Origin: Cardiobacteriaceae bacterium
GTDB taxonomy: Bacteria; Pseudomonadota; Gammaproteobacteria; Cardiobacteriales; Cardiobacteriaceae
Assembly (NCBI GenBank): GCA_030529365.1
Contig: JAUMXB010000006.1
Coordinates: forward strand, 1 to 64,000
Length of the DNA stretch: 64,000 bases
Reading direction: 5' to 3'
Shown in pieces: positions 47,151-56,565 of the stretch; the stretch's first letter is position 1, and each line of letters opens with the position of its first letter. Below the pieces are notes generated by a model. That model worked only from the letters and a program-made list of their open reading frames with translations, was not told the origin of the DNA and searched no databases. Made by a program: the position numbers and the translations under genes.

Positions 47151-48482
47151 ATGAATCCCATTGTTGTCGCAGTCGTTCTTATGCTGGGGCTGGCGTTGGC
47201 GCGAGTGCATGTGGTGGTCAGCCTGATGCTGGGAGCGCTTGCCGGCGGTTTGCTCAGCGGCCTTGATCTCACGGCAACGATCAAGGCTTTCGAAGCCGGC
47301 CTTTCCGGCGGCGCCAGCATCGCGCTTTCCTATATCCTGCTCGGTGCCTTCGCTGCCGCCATCATCCATTCCGGACTGCCCGATGCCATAGCGCAACGTG
47401 CAGTGGGCTTTGCGCGGGCGCAATCGCATAGCGCGCATTTCCTGAAATGGGGCGTCATTGCCGTCATCATCCTGATGAGCGTGATGAGCCAGAACGTAGT
47501 CCCAATTCACATTGCCTTCATTCCCATGCTGATTCCGCCCTTGTTGCCGCTCTTTGACCGCCTGCGCGTGGATCGCCGCCTGCTCGCCTGCGCGATGACG
47601 TTCGGTCTGGTGACCACATACATGTTCCTGCCCTACGGCTTCGGCGAGCAGTTCCTGCGCAAGATTCTTCTCTTCAATATCAGCCAGTCAGGTCTGGATG
47701 TAATGCACTTTTCCAATGCGCAAATCATGAAAGCGATGCTGATTCCCGCGCTTGGCATGCTTGGCGGACTGCTGCTTGCGCTCTTTGTGAGCTACCGCAA
47801 ATCGCGCGATTACGGCGACACTCATCACGTCGGGCATACCGAAGCGGAAAACGCGCAAACCTTCACTCCATACCGCTCCGCCGTGGCCATTGTTGCCATT
47901 GTGGTGTCCTTTCTGGTGCAGATCTTTGCCGGTTCGCTGATGGCAGGTGCCCTGACAGGGTTTGCAATTTTCGTGATCAGCGGCGTGGTGCACTGGCGCG
48001 ACAGCGATGCCGTGTTCAACCGTGGCCTGCGCATGATGGCGATGATCGGCTTCATCATGATTGCGGCGCAGGGCTTTGCTGCCGTAGTACGCGAAAGCGG
48101 ACAAATCCAGCCGCTGGTGGATAGCTCCGTCGCCCTTTTCGGCGGCAGCAAGGGGCTTGCCGCCTTCGTCATGCTGCTCGTGGGATTGCTGATTACCATG
48201 GGCATTGGCAGCTCTTTTTCCACTTTGCCAATTATCGCCGCCGTATATGTGCCACTTTGCATGGAACTCGGTTTTTCCCCGCTTGCCACCATTGCTCTTA
48301 TCGGCAGCGCAGGTGCGCTGGGCGATTCCGGCTCTCCTGCTTCAGATTCCACTCTGGGGCCAACGATGGGGCTCAATATCGATGGTCGTCACGATCATAT
48401 CCGCGATACCGTCATTCCCACTTTCCTGCATTTCAACCTGCCCTTGCTGTTGGCTGGCTGGATTGCGGCAATGACTTTATAA
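47151..48482 (+). CDS. Na+/H+ antiporter (NhaC-like, COG2056) family transporter
   Basis: A 443-residue membrane protein with about 11 hydrophobic helices. It has LSGGASIALSYILLGAFAAAI, SQNVVPIHIAFIPMLIPPLL and a C-terminal SAGALGDSGSPASDSTLGPT stretch, the pattern of the COG2056 transporters. Some relatives are proposed to carry histidine or short-chain acids, so the substrate is open. Start MNPIVVAV follows GGAGA; the frame upstream overlaps the pheS promoter region. Confidence 0.82.
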   Translation: MNPIVVAVVLMLGLALARVHVVVSLMLGALAGGLLSGLDLTATIKAFEAGLSGGASIALSYILLGAFAAAIIHSGLPDAIAQRAVGFARAQSHSAHFLKWGVIAVIILMSVMSQNVVPIHIAFIPMLIPPLLPLFDRLRVDRRLLACAMTFGLVTTYMFLPYGFGEQFLRKILLFNISQSGLDVMHFSNAQIMKAMLIPALGMLGGLLLALFVSYRKSRDYGDTHHVGHTEAENAQTFTPYRSAVAIVAIVVSFLVQIFAGSLMAGALTGFAIFVISGVVHWRDSDAVFNRGLRMMAMIGFIMIAAQGFAAVVRESGQIQPLVDSSVALFGGSKGLAAFVMLLVGLLITMGIGSSFSTLPIIAAVYVPLCMELGFSPLATIALIGSAGALGDSGSPASDSTLGPTMGLNIDGRHDHIRDTVIPTFLHFNLPLLLAGWIAAMTL

Positions 48483-48492
48483 ACCATCTTAA

Positions 48493-48576
48493 AATAGTGT
48501 ATTTTTACCAAATAAAAGCGCTTATTTCGATAAAATTTCTCACCATAAGCGCTTATTGATGAGAAAAAATACCATC
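48493..48576. repeat. AAGCGCTT element, copy Q
   Basis: Head AAATAGTGTATTTTTACCAA, boxes at 48516-48523 and 48547-48554 (spacing 31), arms CGATAAAATTTCTCA and TGAGAAAAAATACCA. It lies between the convergent transporter and katA genes. Confidence 0.92.
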
Positions 48577-48591
48577 CTCTGGCTGGCGCAT

Positions 48592-48621
48592 AAAAAAACC
48601 GGCCAGTTGCGCTGGCCGGTT
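48592..48621 (-). terminator. Terminator of katA
   Basis: Arms AACCGGCCA (48597-48605) and TGGCCGGTT (48613-48621), 7-nt loop. The A-run at 48592-48598 gives the U-run on the minus transcript. Confidence 0.85.
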
Positions 48622-48643
48622 GCCTCAAGATGACAGTTTTTTA

Positions 48644-50179
48644 TTATGCCTGATAGTTGCTGAAGTCGAGCAAACCGGGTTGGCCCATGGCCGGGTCGGT
48701 TTTGTAGGCAGCCATCGCGTCGGCCACCGTCATGCCCAGAGCTTTGGCAACACCTTCGCCGTAAGCCGGGTCGCAAGCGTAGCAGTTGCGGATGTGGCGG
48801 TATTTGATGAAGTCCAGCGCATCGCCCATGCCGGCGGCGGTGTTTTTGAACAAGGTTTCTTTTTGTTCGCAGCTCATCAGGTTGAACAGCGCGCGCGGTT
48901 GGCTGAAGTAGTCTGCGTCGTCTTCGCGGTAGTTCCAATGTGCCGCATCACCGTTGATTTTCAAAGGCGGTTCGGCGTATTGGGCTTGCTCTTGCCATTG
49001 GCCGAAGCTGTTCGGTTCGTAGTGCAGGGTGCTGCCGTAGTTGCCGTCAACGCGGCCGTAACCGTCGCGGGCGTTGCTGTGTACAGGGCAGCGCGGTGCG
49101 TTAACCGGAATTTGGTTGTGGTTGACGCCCAGGCGGTAGCGCTGTGCATCGGCATAGTTGAACAGGCGGGCTTGCAGCATGCGGTCGGGCGATACGCTGA
49201 TGCCGGGAACCAGGTTGCTCGGTGCGAAGGCAGACTGCTCGACATCGGCGAAGAAGTTTTCAGGGTTGCGGTTCAGCTCGAACTCGCCCACTTCGATCAG
49301 CGGATAGTCTTTTTTCGGCCATACTTTGGTAAGGTCAAACGGATGGTAAGGCACTTTTTCGGCATCGGCTTCGGGCATGATTTGTACGTACATGGTCCAT
49401 TTCGGGAAATCGCCTTTCTCGATAGACTCGTACAGGTCGCGCTGATGGCTTTCGCGGTCGTCGGCAATAATGGCGGCGGCTTCTTCGTTGCTCAGGTTTT
49501 TAATGCCTTGTTGGGTGCGGAAGTGGAATTTCACCCAGAAACGCTCGCCCGCTTCGTTCCAGAAGCTGTAAGTGTGCGAACCGAAACCGTGCATGTGGCG
49601 GTAAGTTGCGGGGATGCCGCGGTCGCTCATCACGATGGTCACTTGGTGGAAGGCTTCGGGCAAGAGCGTCCAGAAATCCCAGTTGTTGGTGGCGGAACGC
49701 ATATTGGTGCGCGGGTCGCGTTTAACCGCTTTGTTCAAATCGGGGAATTTACGCGGGTCGCGCAGGAAGAATACCGGCGTGTTGTTGCCCACCATATCCC
49801 AGTTGCCTTCTTCGGTGTAGAACTTCAAGGCGAAACCGCGGATGTCGCGCTCGGCATCGGCCGCGCCGCGCTCACCGGCTACGGTAGTGAAGCGGGCAAA
49901 CATTTCGGTTTTTTTGCCGACTTTGCTGAAAATGGCCGCGCGGGTGTATTTGGTGATGTCGTGGGTTACGGTGAACGTACCGAACGCGCCGGAACCTTTG
50001 GCGTGCATGCGGCGCTCGGGAATCACTTCGCGCACGAAGTTCGCCAGTTTTTCGTTCAGCCACAAATCTTGCGCCAACAAGGGGCCGCGCGGGCCGGCGG
50101 TGAGGCTGTTTTGGTTATCGACAACGGGTGCGCCGTTGTTCATGGTTAAATGGGTAAAGGGGCATTTCTTTTCGCTCAT
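48644..50179 (-). CDS. katA: Monofunctional haem catalase, Neisseria type
   Basis: Small-subunit haem catalase of 511 residues. Distal His59 lies in [20 protein letters not shown], the Asn is in [19 protein letters not shown], and the proximal Tyr is in [14 protein letters not shown]. Most segments are near-identical to what I recall of Neisseria KatA (for example [20 protein letters not shown] and [21 protein letters not shown]). Codon choice is less GC-rich than that of its neighbours, and the upstream gap is AT-rich. Start MSEKKCPF follows AAGGA; an ATG five codons earlier is possible. Probably acquired by transfer. Confidence 0.97.
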   Translation of the reverse strand: MSEKKCPFTHLTMNNGAPVVDNQNSLTAGPRGPLLAQDLWLNEKLANFVREVIPERRMHAKGSGAFGTFTVTHDITKYTRAAIFSKVGKKTEMFARFTTVAGERGAADAERDIRGFALKFYTEEGNWDMVGNNTPVFFLRDPRKFPDLNKAVKRDPRTNMRSATNNWDFWTLLPEAFHQVTIVMSDRGIPATYRHMHGFGSHTYSFWNEAGERFWVKFHFRTQQGIKNLSNEEAAAIIADDRESHQRDLYESIEKGDFPKWTMYVQIMPEADAEKVPYHPFDLTKVWPKKDYPLIEVGEFELNRNPENFFADVEQSAFAPSNLVPGISVSPDRMLQARLFNYADAQRYRLGVNHNQIPVNAPRCPVHSNARDGYGRVDGNYGSTLHYEPNSFGQWQEQAQYAEPPLKINGDAAHWNYREDDADYFSQPRALFNLMSCEQKETLFKNTAAGMGDALDFIKYRHIRNCYACDPAYGEGVAKALGMTVADAMAAYKTDPAMGQPGLLDFSNYQA

Positions 50180-50218
50180 GACAATTTCCTTCATTTCAAT
50201 AAGTGGATAGCTGACAGG

Positions 50219-50229
50219 TTCGGCAGCCT
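50219..50229 (-). other. Possible decayed Neisseriaceae DNA uptake sequence
   Basis: The minus strand reads AGGCTGCCGAA, which is the Simonsiella-type uptake word AGGCTGCCTGAA with one base missing. It lies 40 bp upstream of the katA start. A single short match could be chance. Confidence 0.2.
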
Positions 50230-50349
50230 GTTTAATTAGAATAACGAATCATAAATCAATTTTCAATATATAAAATTAATTAAAAGGCGGTAGCGTTGCA
50301 TTGTGCAGGCAAGCACCTGATAATGCAGATCTTGCTTGCCAAGCATCAA

Positions 50350-50432
50350 AATGGGAAAATTTCTCATTAACAAGCGCTTATCGTGCAATTTTTTTAAAAC
50401 AAAGCGCTTTTTTATGATAAAAAATATCTAAA
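50350..50432. repeat. AAGCGCTT element, copy R
   Basis: GGGAAAATTTCTCA arm, boxes at 50372-50379 and 50402-50409 (spacing 30), last arm ATGATAAAAAATATC with AAAATA beyond it. It ends about 12 bp before the next start codon. Confidence 0.88.
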
Positions 50433-50444
50433 ATATATAATTAT

Positions 50445-51248
50445 ATGAAAAATATCACTTTGCTTTCCTTGTTTTTTGCCGCACTTTTTGCATGGGCTCA
50501 GCAAACCTGCACAGAAATGGATGCGCTCGCTGCCACGCACATGCAAACCCTCACAGATCTCGGCGATGACCAGGCAAACGACAGCTTTGCCGACGCAAAC
50601 GCGGCATTCGTTCACGCGTTGCAAACATTCGCCAAACAGCATGCAGCGGAAAGCCGAACATGCAACTACGACGCGACACAGGAAAAATACGCCTTCAATG
50701 CCCCCGTCTCCGCCGACGGCAAACTGCGTGCCTACAGCTGGGATACCATGACCGGCGGCACCATGCGCTATTATTTCAGCCTGTTGCAGTATCAGGACGG
50801 GAACGGCAACACCCACATCGTCGAAGCCAATGCCGACGCGGCAACGGATGAAACCTGGGGCGACGGCAACAGCGGCCTCGTGGACGACATCTTCACTGCC
50901 GATCTCGGCGAGCACGGCACGGCCTATTTCCTCATCGAATATTTCCAGGGCGACAGCCGCAACAAAGGCTACAGCGCCACGCTTTACCGCGTGAACGGCA
51001 ACAAGCCGGAAGAACTGCCGTGGATCATCGAAGACGGCAAAGACAGCACCAGCACCGGCTTTGCCTTCGACAACCTCCAGGATCCGCTGCCGCAGGAATA
51101 CACCTTCATGCGCTACGACGCGGCGAGCAACACCCTCTCCTTCCCGCAAACCCTGCCGGGCAACGAAGAACTCAATGCCATCATGACCGACCAGCGCGTC
51201 GCGTACCGATTTGACGGCAAGCGCTTCGTCGCGACAGAGAACCCGTAA
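50445..51248 (+). CDS. Hypothetical secreted protein
   Basis: A 267-residue product with a signal peptide (MKNITLLSLFFAALFAWAQ, cleavage about residue 18). It has an Ala-rich helical segment with two Cys (22 and about 72) and a C-terminal half rich in Asp, Gly and aromatic residues (FLIEYFQGDSRNKGYSATLY), likely beta-rich. I recognise no family. No Shine-Dalgarno is visible: the sequence before the ATG is AT-only DNA from the edge of repeat copy R. Confidence 0.65.
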   Translation: MKNITLLSLFFAALFAWAQQTCTEMDALAATHMQTLTDLGDDQANDSFADANAAFVHALQTFAKQHAAESRTCNYDATQEKYAFNAPVSADGKLRAYSWDTMTGGTMRYYFSLLQYQDGNGNTHIVEANADAATDETWGDGNSGLVDDIFTADLGEHGTAYFLIEYFQGDSRNKGYSATLYRVNGNKPEELPWIIEDGKDSTSTGFAFDNLQDPLPQEYTFMRYDAASNTLSFPQTLPGNEELNAIMTDQRVAYRFDGKRFVATENP

Positions 51249-51294
51249 CTCCGTAAAAAGACATTCAAAACATGTTATTACTGCCCCGGACAGG

Positions 51295-51320
51295 CAAAAG
51301 CCCGTTCGGGGCTTGCTTTG
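51295..51320 (+). terminator. Possible terminator
   Basis: AAGCCC (51298-51303) pairs with GGGCTT (51309-51314), followed by a weak GCTTTG tract. The arms could also pair with GCCCCG at 51283-51288. Confidence 0.4.
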
Positions 51321-51371
51321 TCCGCCCATACGCTCTATCATTCCACCAATCGACGGAATGACGAAATCACC

Positions 51372-51704
51372 ATGAGCGATACCTGCACCCACGACACCTG
51401 CCCCGCCCCCATTGCCTATGAAGAGAAGCATCTGCAAACGGCGGCGGCCATGTGCCAGGCAATGAGCGATCCGGCGCGCCTGCGCCTCCTGCTCCTGCTC
51501 TCCTCGCGGGAAATGTGCGTATCGGAACTCGTCGAATGCGAACAAGGCAAGCTGAGCAGCGTCTCCGCGCGCCTGCAAACGCTCTTCAACGCCGGACTCG
51601 TCAGCCGTCGCCGCGATGCCAAGCACATCTTCTATGCGCTGGCCGATGAACATGTTCGCGTCCTGCTCAGCAACATCCTGAGCCACGCCGAACATGCTGC
51701 CTGA
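51372..51704 (+). CDS. ArsR/SmtB family metal-responsive repressor
   Basis: A 110-residue winged-helix repressor. The N-terminus carries CTHDTC, and the recognition region is SSVSARLQTLFNAGLVSRRR. The C-terminal helix has Asp92, His94, His105 and His108, spaced D-x-H-x10-H-x2-H. This is the alpha-5 zinc site of SmtB/CzrA-type sensors, so zinc (or cobalt) is the likely signal. The start MSDTC is taken as the first ATG at the family-like position. A His-rich protein gene starts 24 bp downstream and is the probable target. Confidence 0.88.
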   Translation: MSDTCTHDTCPAPIAYEEKHLQTAAAMCQAMSDPARLRLLLLLSSREMCVSELVECEQGKLSSVSARLQTLFNAGLVSRRRDAKHIFYALADEHVRVLLSNILSHAEHAA

Positions 51705-51728
51705 TCCTTCCCGAACCGGAGAAAAACC

Positions 51729-52082
51729 ATGAGCAACTGCAATCTTCCCCATCATGAACACCACGAACACCAGCACAGCCCGTTCTGTGGCCACACCGCC
51801 ATCAAGCACGGCGACCACGTCGATTACCTGCACGATGGCCACCTGCACCATCCGCACGGCGACCATGTGGACGAGCACGTGATTGAAATCAGCGCCAAAA
51901 ACCCGGACGCCTGCACCCCGAACCATCACTGCAACGGCCACGAAGCCGGCCACGTACACGGCCCAGGCTGCGGCCATGAGCCGGTACCGCACGGCGACCA
52001 TGTCGATTACCTCGTCGATGGCCACCTGCACCACCCGCACGGCGACCACTGCGACGACCACGGCCCCATTGAACTCGCCTGA
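51729..52082 (+). CDS. Histidine-rich protein with two metal-binding repeats
   Basis: A 117-residue soluble protein with about 30 His and six Cys. Residues 27-46 and 88-107 are near-identical repeats (HGDHVDYLHDGHLHHPHGDH, with V for one H in the second copy). An N-terminal HHEHHEHQH cluster and a central NHHCNGHEAGHVHGPGCGH cluster are also present. There is no signal peptide, so it is probably a cytoplasmic metal buffer or chaperone. CCGGAGAAAAACC precedes the ATG. It forms a unit with the ArsR gene. Confidence 0.8.
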   Translation: MSNCNLPHHEHHEHQHSPFCGHTAIKHGDHVDYLHDGHLHHPHGDHVDEHVIEISAKNPDACTPNHHCNGHEAGHVHGPGCGHEPVPHGDHVDYLVDGHLHHPHGDHCDDHGPIELA

Positions 52083-52094
52083 GAATCAAGAGAA

Positions 52095-52136
52095 TTCAAC
52101 CCCTCTCCTTACGGGAGAGGGGCAGGAGTGAGGGGT
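52095..52136. repeat. GC-rich hairpin after the His-rich gene
   Basis: CCCCTCTCC/GGAGAGGGG (about 52101-52122) with a short loop, then AGTGAGGGGTT. No T-run. It resembles the hairpin between frdC and frdD. Confidence 0.55.
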
Positions 52137-52231
52137 TATAAAAAGCCGCGCAGCGACAAAGCCGACAATATTCCCCATGCCTTACAGAATGTTGTAAACC
52201 TTACCCATCCATCAAAAACAGAAAATCTAAA

Positions 52232-52316
52232 AAATAATCATTTTTTACCACTTCCAAGCGCTTATCATGAGAAAAAATCTCACAACAAGCGCTTTATCAT
52301 GAGAAAAAATACCATC
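52232..52316. repeat. AAGCGCTT element, copy S
   Basis: Head AATAATCATTTTTTACCACT, boxes at 52256-52263 and 52287-52294 (spacing 31), arms TGAGAAAAAATCTCA and TGAGAAAAAATACCA. The remainder of the 354-bp gap upstream of dapF holds no gene. Confidence 0.92.
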
Positions 52317-52436
52317 CCAATATCCGCATAACTCCGGCATCACGCCAGACCATCCCGCAGCGCCAATTCGTCCTGCCATCGGGATTTTCCGGGAAAACGG
52401 CGATATACTCCCCCCACCTTTTCGCGAGTACCGCCC

Positions 52437-53276
52437 ATGCCCATCACCACCTTCAGCAAAATGCACGGCCTCGGCAACGACTTCATCGTCCTCGATGCCA
52501 CCCGCACCCCCTTCGACTGGAGCGCCGAACGCATACGCGCCCTCGCCCACCGCCACACCGGCATCGGCTTCGACCAGCTTCTCGTCATCGAAGCAGGAGA
52601 TAGCCGCGCCGATTTTGCCTACCGCATCTTCAACGCCGACGGCAGCGAAGTGGAACACTGCGGCAACGGCGCACGCTGCTTCGCCAAATATCTCTTCGAC
52701 CACCACCTTGCCCCGCGCGACCGTCCGCTGCGCGTTGCCGTGAAAAAAGGCATCCTCGACATCCACTACGCCGGCTACGACGGCAGCGCAGAACGCTACC
52801 GCGTCAACATGGGCATGCCCGACTTCACGCCCTTCACCGCCGAACAAACCGACGACCTGCATCAGCCCGTCACCATCGACAACGACACCCTCTCCTTCGG
52901 CATCGTCTCCATGGGCAACCCGCACGCCGTCACCCGGCTTGCCGACGTCTTCGCCGAGAACGACCGCATCGCCCGCATCGGCACCGCCCTGCAAAGCCAC
53001 CCGCTCTTTCCCGAGCAAGTCAACGTCGGTTTCATGGACATCATCACCCCCGGCCATATCCACCTGCGCGTCTTCGAGCGCGGCGTCGGCGAAACGCTCG
53101 CCTGCGGCACCGGCGCCTGTGCGGCCGTCGCCATCGGCATCGCGCGCGGCGAACTCGCGCACGAAGTCACGGTCACCCTGCCCGGCGGCGAACTCGTCAT
53201 CGACTGGGCAGGCGGCAATGCCCCGCTCTACATGACCGGCCCGGCGCAAACCGTCTATCACGGCCAGCTGCCATGA
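52437..53276 (+). CDS. dapF: Diaminopimelate epimerase
   Basis: Interconverts LL- and meso-diaminopimelate for lysine and peptidoglycan synthesis. The 279-residue product has KMHGLGNDFIVLD and two catalytic cysteines, in EHCGNGARCFA and ACGTGACAAVA. The MGNPHAV segment is also conserved. It overlaps xerC by 4 bp, as in the conserved dapF-xerC pair. Confidence 0.97.
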   Translation: MPITTFSKMHGLGNDFIVLDATRTPFDWSAERIRALAHRHTGIGFDQLLVIEAGDSRADFAYRIFNADGSEVEHCGNGARCFAKYLFDHHLAPRDRPLRVAVKKGILDIHYAGYDGSAERYRVNMGMPDFTPFTAEQTDDLHQPVTIDNDTLSFGIVSMGNPHAVTRLADVFAENDRIARIGTALQSHPLFPEQVNVGFMDIITPGHIHLRVFERGVGETLACGTGACAAVAIGIARGELAHEVTVTLPGGELVIDWAGGNAPLYMTGPAQTVYHGQLP

Positions 53277-54169
53277 CTGCCGCGCTCAAGCCCTGGCTCG
53301 ACACCCTGCGCTACGAACGCGAACTCTCCCCGCAAAGCATCAGCACCTACGCCCGCATCCTCACCGCCCTGCTTGCTGACCACCCCGACCTGCACCACAT
53401 CAGCAGCAGCGAACTGCAACACTGGCTCAACCGCCAGCACGCCAAAGGCAACAGCGCGCGCACCCTCTCGCAACACCGCTCCGCCCTGCGCAACTATTTC
53501 GCCTGGCTGCAAAAAAGCGGCGCACGCAGCGACAACCCCGCTGCCAACCTCGCCAGCCCGAAAATCCCGCGCGGCAAACTGCCCGCCACCTTCACCCCCG
53601 ACGAACTGCGCACCCTGCTCATTCCTCCGCCCGACGACGCCGATCCCCTCGCCTGCCGCGACCACGCCATCCTCGAAACCCTCTACAGCACCGGCCTGCG
53701 CCTCGCCGAACTCGTCGCCCTCGACGCCGCGCAAATCGCCACCCACACGCGGGAACTCCTCATCCGCGGCAAAGGCGGCCACGAACGCATCATCCACTTC
53801 GGCCAACCCGCGCAACACGCCCTGCAACGCTGGCTTGGCCTGCGCGCGCAAATCGCCAACCCCGGCGAAACCGCCCTTTTCGTCAACCACACCGGCGGCC
53901 GGCTGAGCGCGCGCGGCGTGGAACTGCGCCTGCAACACTATGCGCAAAGCCGCCTGCCCGGCCGCCGCATCACGCCGCACATGCTGCGCCACAGCTTTGC
54001 CAGCCACCTCCTGCAATCCTCCGGCGACATCCGCGCCGTGCAGGAAATGCTCGGCCACCGCCAGCTCGGCACCACGCAAATCTACACCCACCTCGATTAC
54101 CAGCATCTCGCCCACGTCTACGATCAGGCACATCCCCGCGCCAAACGCAAAAATCATAAGATCCATTAA
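53273..54169 (+). CDS. xerC: Tyrosine recombinase XerC
   Basis: Resolves chromosome dimers at dif with XerD. The 298-residue product has an N-terminal SAM-like core-binding domain. The catalytic set follows: Arg in STGLRLAEL, Lys in GKGGHER, HMLRHSFASHLL (His, Arg), LGHRQLGTTQIYTH (His, Tyr nucleophile). XerC rather than XerD follows from linkage to dapF. Repeat copy T begins immediately after the stop. Confidence 0.95.
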   Translation: MTAALKPWLDTLRYERELSPQSISTYARILTALLADHPDLHHISSSELQHWLNRQHAKGNSARTLSQHRSALRNYFAWLQKSGARSDNPAANLASPKIPRGKLPATFTPDELRTLLIPPPDDADPLACRDHAILETLYSTGLRLAELVALDAAQIATHTRELLIRGKGGHERIIHFGQPAQHALQRWLGLRAQIANPGETALFVNHTGGRLSARGVELRLQHYAQSRLPGRRITPHMLRHSFASHLLQSSGDIRAVQEMLGHRQLGTTQIYTHLDYQHLAHVYDQAHPRAKRKNHKIH

Positions 54170-54252
54170 AATAGTTGTTTTTTACCATCAGAAAGCGCTT
54201 ATGATGAGAAATTTTTTCACGAAAAGCGCTTGCTGATGAGAAAATATACCAA
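54170..54252. repeat. AAGCGCTT element, copy T
   Basis: Head AAATAGTTGTTTTTTACCAT, boxes at 54193-54200 and 54224-54231 (spacing 31), arms TGAGAAATTTTTTCA and TGAGAAAATATACCA. It starts on the base after the xerC stop. Confidence 0.92.
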
Positions 54253-54382
54253 CCTTACTCCAAACAGACGCGTTCACCTGCTGCAATGCAAGCGATTCTG
54301 GCGACATCTCGCGGAAAACGGATGACACGAACAAGGCTGGCGAGGTGAGCCGAAGGCGAACCCCAGTGCAGATAACAAAAGC

Positions 54383-54700
54383 GTTGGGGTTCGGCAAAGC
54401 CTCACCCCAACCTACCGCCTCTGTTTTCATGATGGAATGAACTACTCCGCAGCAAGTTGCGGGATATCTATAGCGATTACAGTCAGAAATCTTCAAGTCA
54501 CTCTTGCAAAAAACAAGTCACGAGTAAGTTGGTGGTGCATCTCGGCAAGCTCGATAACCGTGCGCAGCACGAACCCCAACGCAATGATTGAGTGGCTGTT
54601 GGGGTTCGCCTACGGCTCACCAAGCGACACCCATGAACATGCGACTGTTGTTTATGGAAACCCGCGCCAACCTACGCCCCTTCAGTCGAATGGAGTTTAC
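54383..54700. repeat. REP-like palindromes in a gene-free gap
   Basis: GTTGGGGT/ACCCCAAC with inner GGC/GCC (54383-54411), and CGAACCCCAAC (54570-54580) paired with GTTGGGGTTCG (54598-54608). Sequence between and after them resembles scrambled copies of the same units. No gene is supported between xerC and ssb (714 bp). Confidence 0.65.
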
Positions 54701-54779
54701 AGCGTGTTTTTATGCGATTTACGCCGCAAGCGGCGGGGAATGTACCCTTAGAAATTCACGTCGCCACCAATACGCTTGG

Positions 54780-54858
54780 TATTTTTTTCCATAAAAAAGC
54801 GCTTGATGCGATTTATTTACCGCAACAAGCGCTTCATGATGGTAAAAAACACCTATTT
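54780..54858. repeat. AAGCGCTT element, copy U
   Basis: Boxes at 54797-54804 and 54827-54834 (spacing 30). Arms are GCGATTTATTTACCGC and, at the right, TGGTAAAAAACACCTATTTTT, the head in reverse orientation. It lies 26 bp beyond the ssb stop. Confidence 0.88.
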
Positions 54859-54883
54859 TTAGGCAAAAGATGTTTTGCAGGAA

Positions 54884-55396
54884 TCAGAACGGAATATCGT
54901 CGTCATCAAAACCGCTGTCCACTTCCGGGCCGAAATTCTGCGGCTTGGGTTTGGCTGGCGTATCGGGCATCGGGCGGTTGTTGTTTGCCGCCTGACGCGG
55001 ATTGGCCGGCGCGCCATAGCCGGGATCGCCGCCGTAGTTGTCGCTACCGCTGCTGCCGCGCGAATCCAGCATCTGCATCTGGTCGGCGATGATTTCGGTG
55101 GTGTATCTGTCCTGCCCGTTCTGGTCCTGCCATTTGCGGGTTTGCAGACGCCCTTCGATATAGAGCTTGGAACCCTTTTTGCAATACTGGCCCATGATTT
55201 CCGCCAGCTTGCGGAAGGCCACTACCCGGTGCCATTCCGTTCTTTCTCGCGCTTCGCCGGTCTGGCTGTCTTTCCAGGTGTCGGATGTTGCCAGCGACAG
55301 GTTGGCAACAGCATCGCCGTTGGGCATGTAGCGCATATCGGGATCGGCGCCGAGATTGCCGATCAGGATGACTTTGTTTACTCCGCGTGAAGCCAT
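54884..55396 (-). CDS. ssb: Single-stranded DNA-binding protein
   Basis: Essential ssDNA-binding protein. The 170-residue product has the OB-fold domain (about 1-110) beginning [18 protein letters not shown], with [13 protein letters not shown] and [14 protein letters not shown] Gly/Asn/Pro-rich linker and the acidic tip DDDDIPF, which binds repair partners, follow. Confidence 0.97.
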   Translation of the reverse strand: MASRGVNKVILIGNLGADPDMRYMPNGDAVANLSLATSDTWKDSQTGEARERTEWHRVVAFRKLAEIMGQYCKKGSKLYIEGRLQTRKWQDQNGQDRYTTEIIADQMQMLDSRGSSGSDNYGGDPGYGAPANPRQAANNNRPMPDTPAKPKPQNFGPEVDSGFDDDDIPF

Positions 55397-55412
55397 GGCT
55401 CCTCCTCAAAAG

Positions 55413-56549
55413 TTAAAGATGGGTTCGGATTGCCCGCTTGCCCCAGTGCAACAGCAAGAGGGCCGCACAGGCAGCAATAATCGCCAGCACCATGAATACC
55501 GGCCAGGGGGTGGCGCTCTTGCGCCAGAGGTATCCGCCGAGTGCCGCGCCGGCAAAGCTACCGAAAAACTGGCAGGTATTGTAAACGCCCATGGCCTTGC
55601 CGCGCGCCGCCGGATCGGCAATGCGCGCCACCCAATGCGGCAGGCCGGTTTCCAGGCGGTAGAAACCCACGAAAAACAGCGTGATGACCAGAGCGAGCGC
55701 ATAAAGCGGCAAGGGCAATGCCAGCAGGGCAAAAGCGCAGACGAGTATGATGAAGCTGATGCCAAAGGCGAGCGGATGCGGCACGGCGCGATAGCGCATG
55801 AAGGCAAGCGCGACGAGATTGGCCGGCAGATAGATCCACCAATGATGCAGCTTGTCGAGGCCGTGCCCGACGAGCATCACCGGCAGCACCAAAAAACTGG
55901 CGGTAAAGACGCCATGCAGCGTAAAGATGGCAAAGCTTGCCTGCCAAAGCTCGCGTTTGTCGTAACCGCCCGTTGCAACAGGCGCGGCAGATGCGGGCAC
56001 TGGCGGCAAAAAGGCAGTGGCGACCAGTCCGGCGGTGGCCAGCGCGGCAATCAGGTAAAAGAGGCCGTCCACGCCCAGCCACTGCGCGAGCGGCGAGCCG
56101 ATAATCAGGGAAAGCACGAAAGACATGCCGATGCTGCCGCCAATGATGGCCATGACCTTGCCCACTTTTTCCGGCGGCGTGATATCCACGGCATACGCCA
56201 TGGTCACGGCGGAAATCGCGCCCATGCCCTGAATCAGGCGGGCGATAATCAGGGCATGGATATTGTCGGCGATGCCGGCAAGCAGGCTGCCCACGGCAAA
56301 AAGCACCAGTCCACCGGCAATCACGCTGCGTCGCCCGATGCGGTCGGACAGCAGGCCGAAGGGAATCTGCAACAAACCCTGGGTGAGCCCGTAAGCACCG
56401 AGGGCAATGCCGATCAGCATTTCATTGGCGCCTTCCAGCCCCTGCGCATACAGGGAAAAGACCGGAAACACCATGAACATGCCGAGCATGCGCGACACAT
56501 ATATGCCAGTCAGAATCGCGTCTCCGCGTTGCCAGGTCTGCATGATCAT
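55413..56549 (-). CDS. MFS transporter
   Basis: Major facilitator protein of 378 residues with 11-12 hydrophobic helices. The loop 2-3 motif is LLSDRIGRRSVIAGG. Helix IV region ARLIQGMGAISAVTMAYAVD and the proximity to ssb recall the YajR-type exporters. Substrate unknown. It lies 16 bp upstream of ssb and just downstream of ilvE on the same strand. Confidence 0.85.
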   Translation of the reverse strand: MIMQTWQRGDAILTGIYVSRMLGMFMVFPVFSLYAQGLEGANEMLIGIALGAYGLTQGLLQIPFGLLSDRIGRRSVIAGGLVLFAVGSLLAGIADNIHALIIARLIQGMGAISAVTMAYAVDITPPEKVGKVMAIIGGSIGMSFVLSLIIGSPLAQWLGVDGLFYLIAALATAGLVATAFLPPVPASAAPVATGGYDKRELWQASFAIFTLHGVFTASFLVLPVMLVGHGLDKLHHWWIYLPANLVALAFMRYRAVPHPLAFGISFIILVCAFALLALPLPLYALALVITLFFVGFYRLETGLPHWVARIADPAARGKAMGVYNTCQFFGSFAGAALGGYLWRKSATPWPVFMVLAIIAACAALLLLHWGKRAIRTHL

Positions 56550-56565
56550 CTACGTCCGAAAAATC

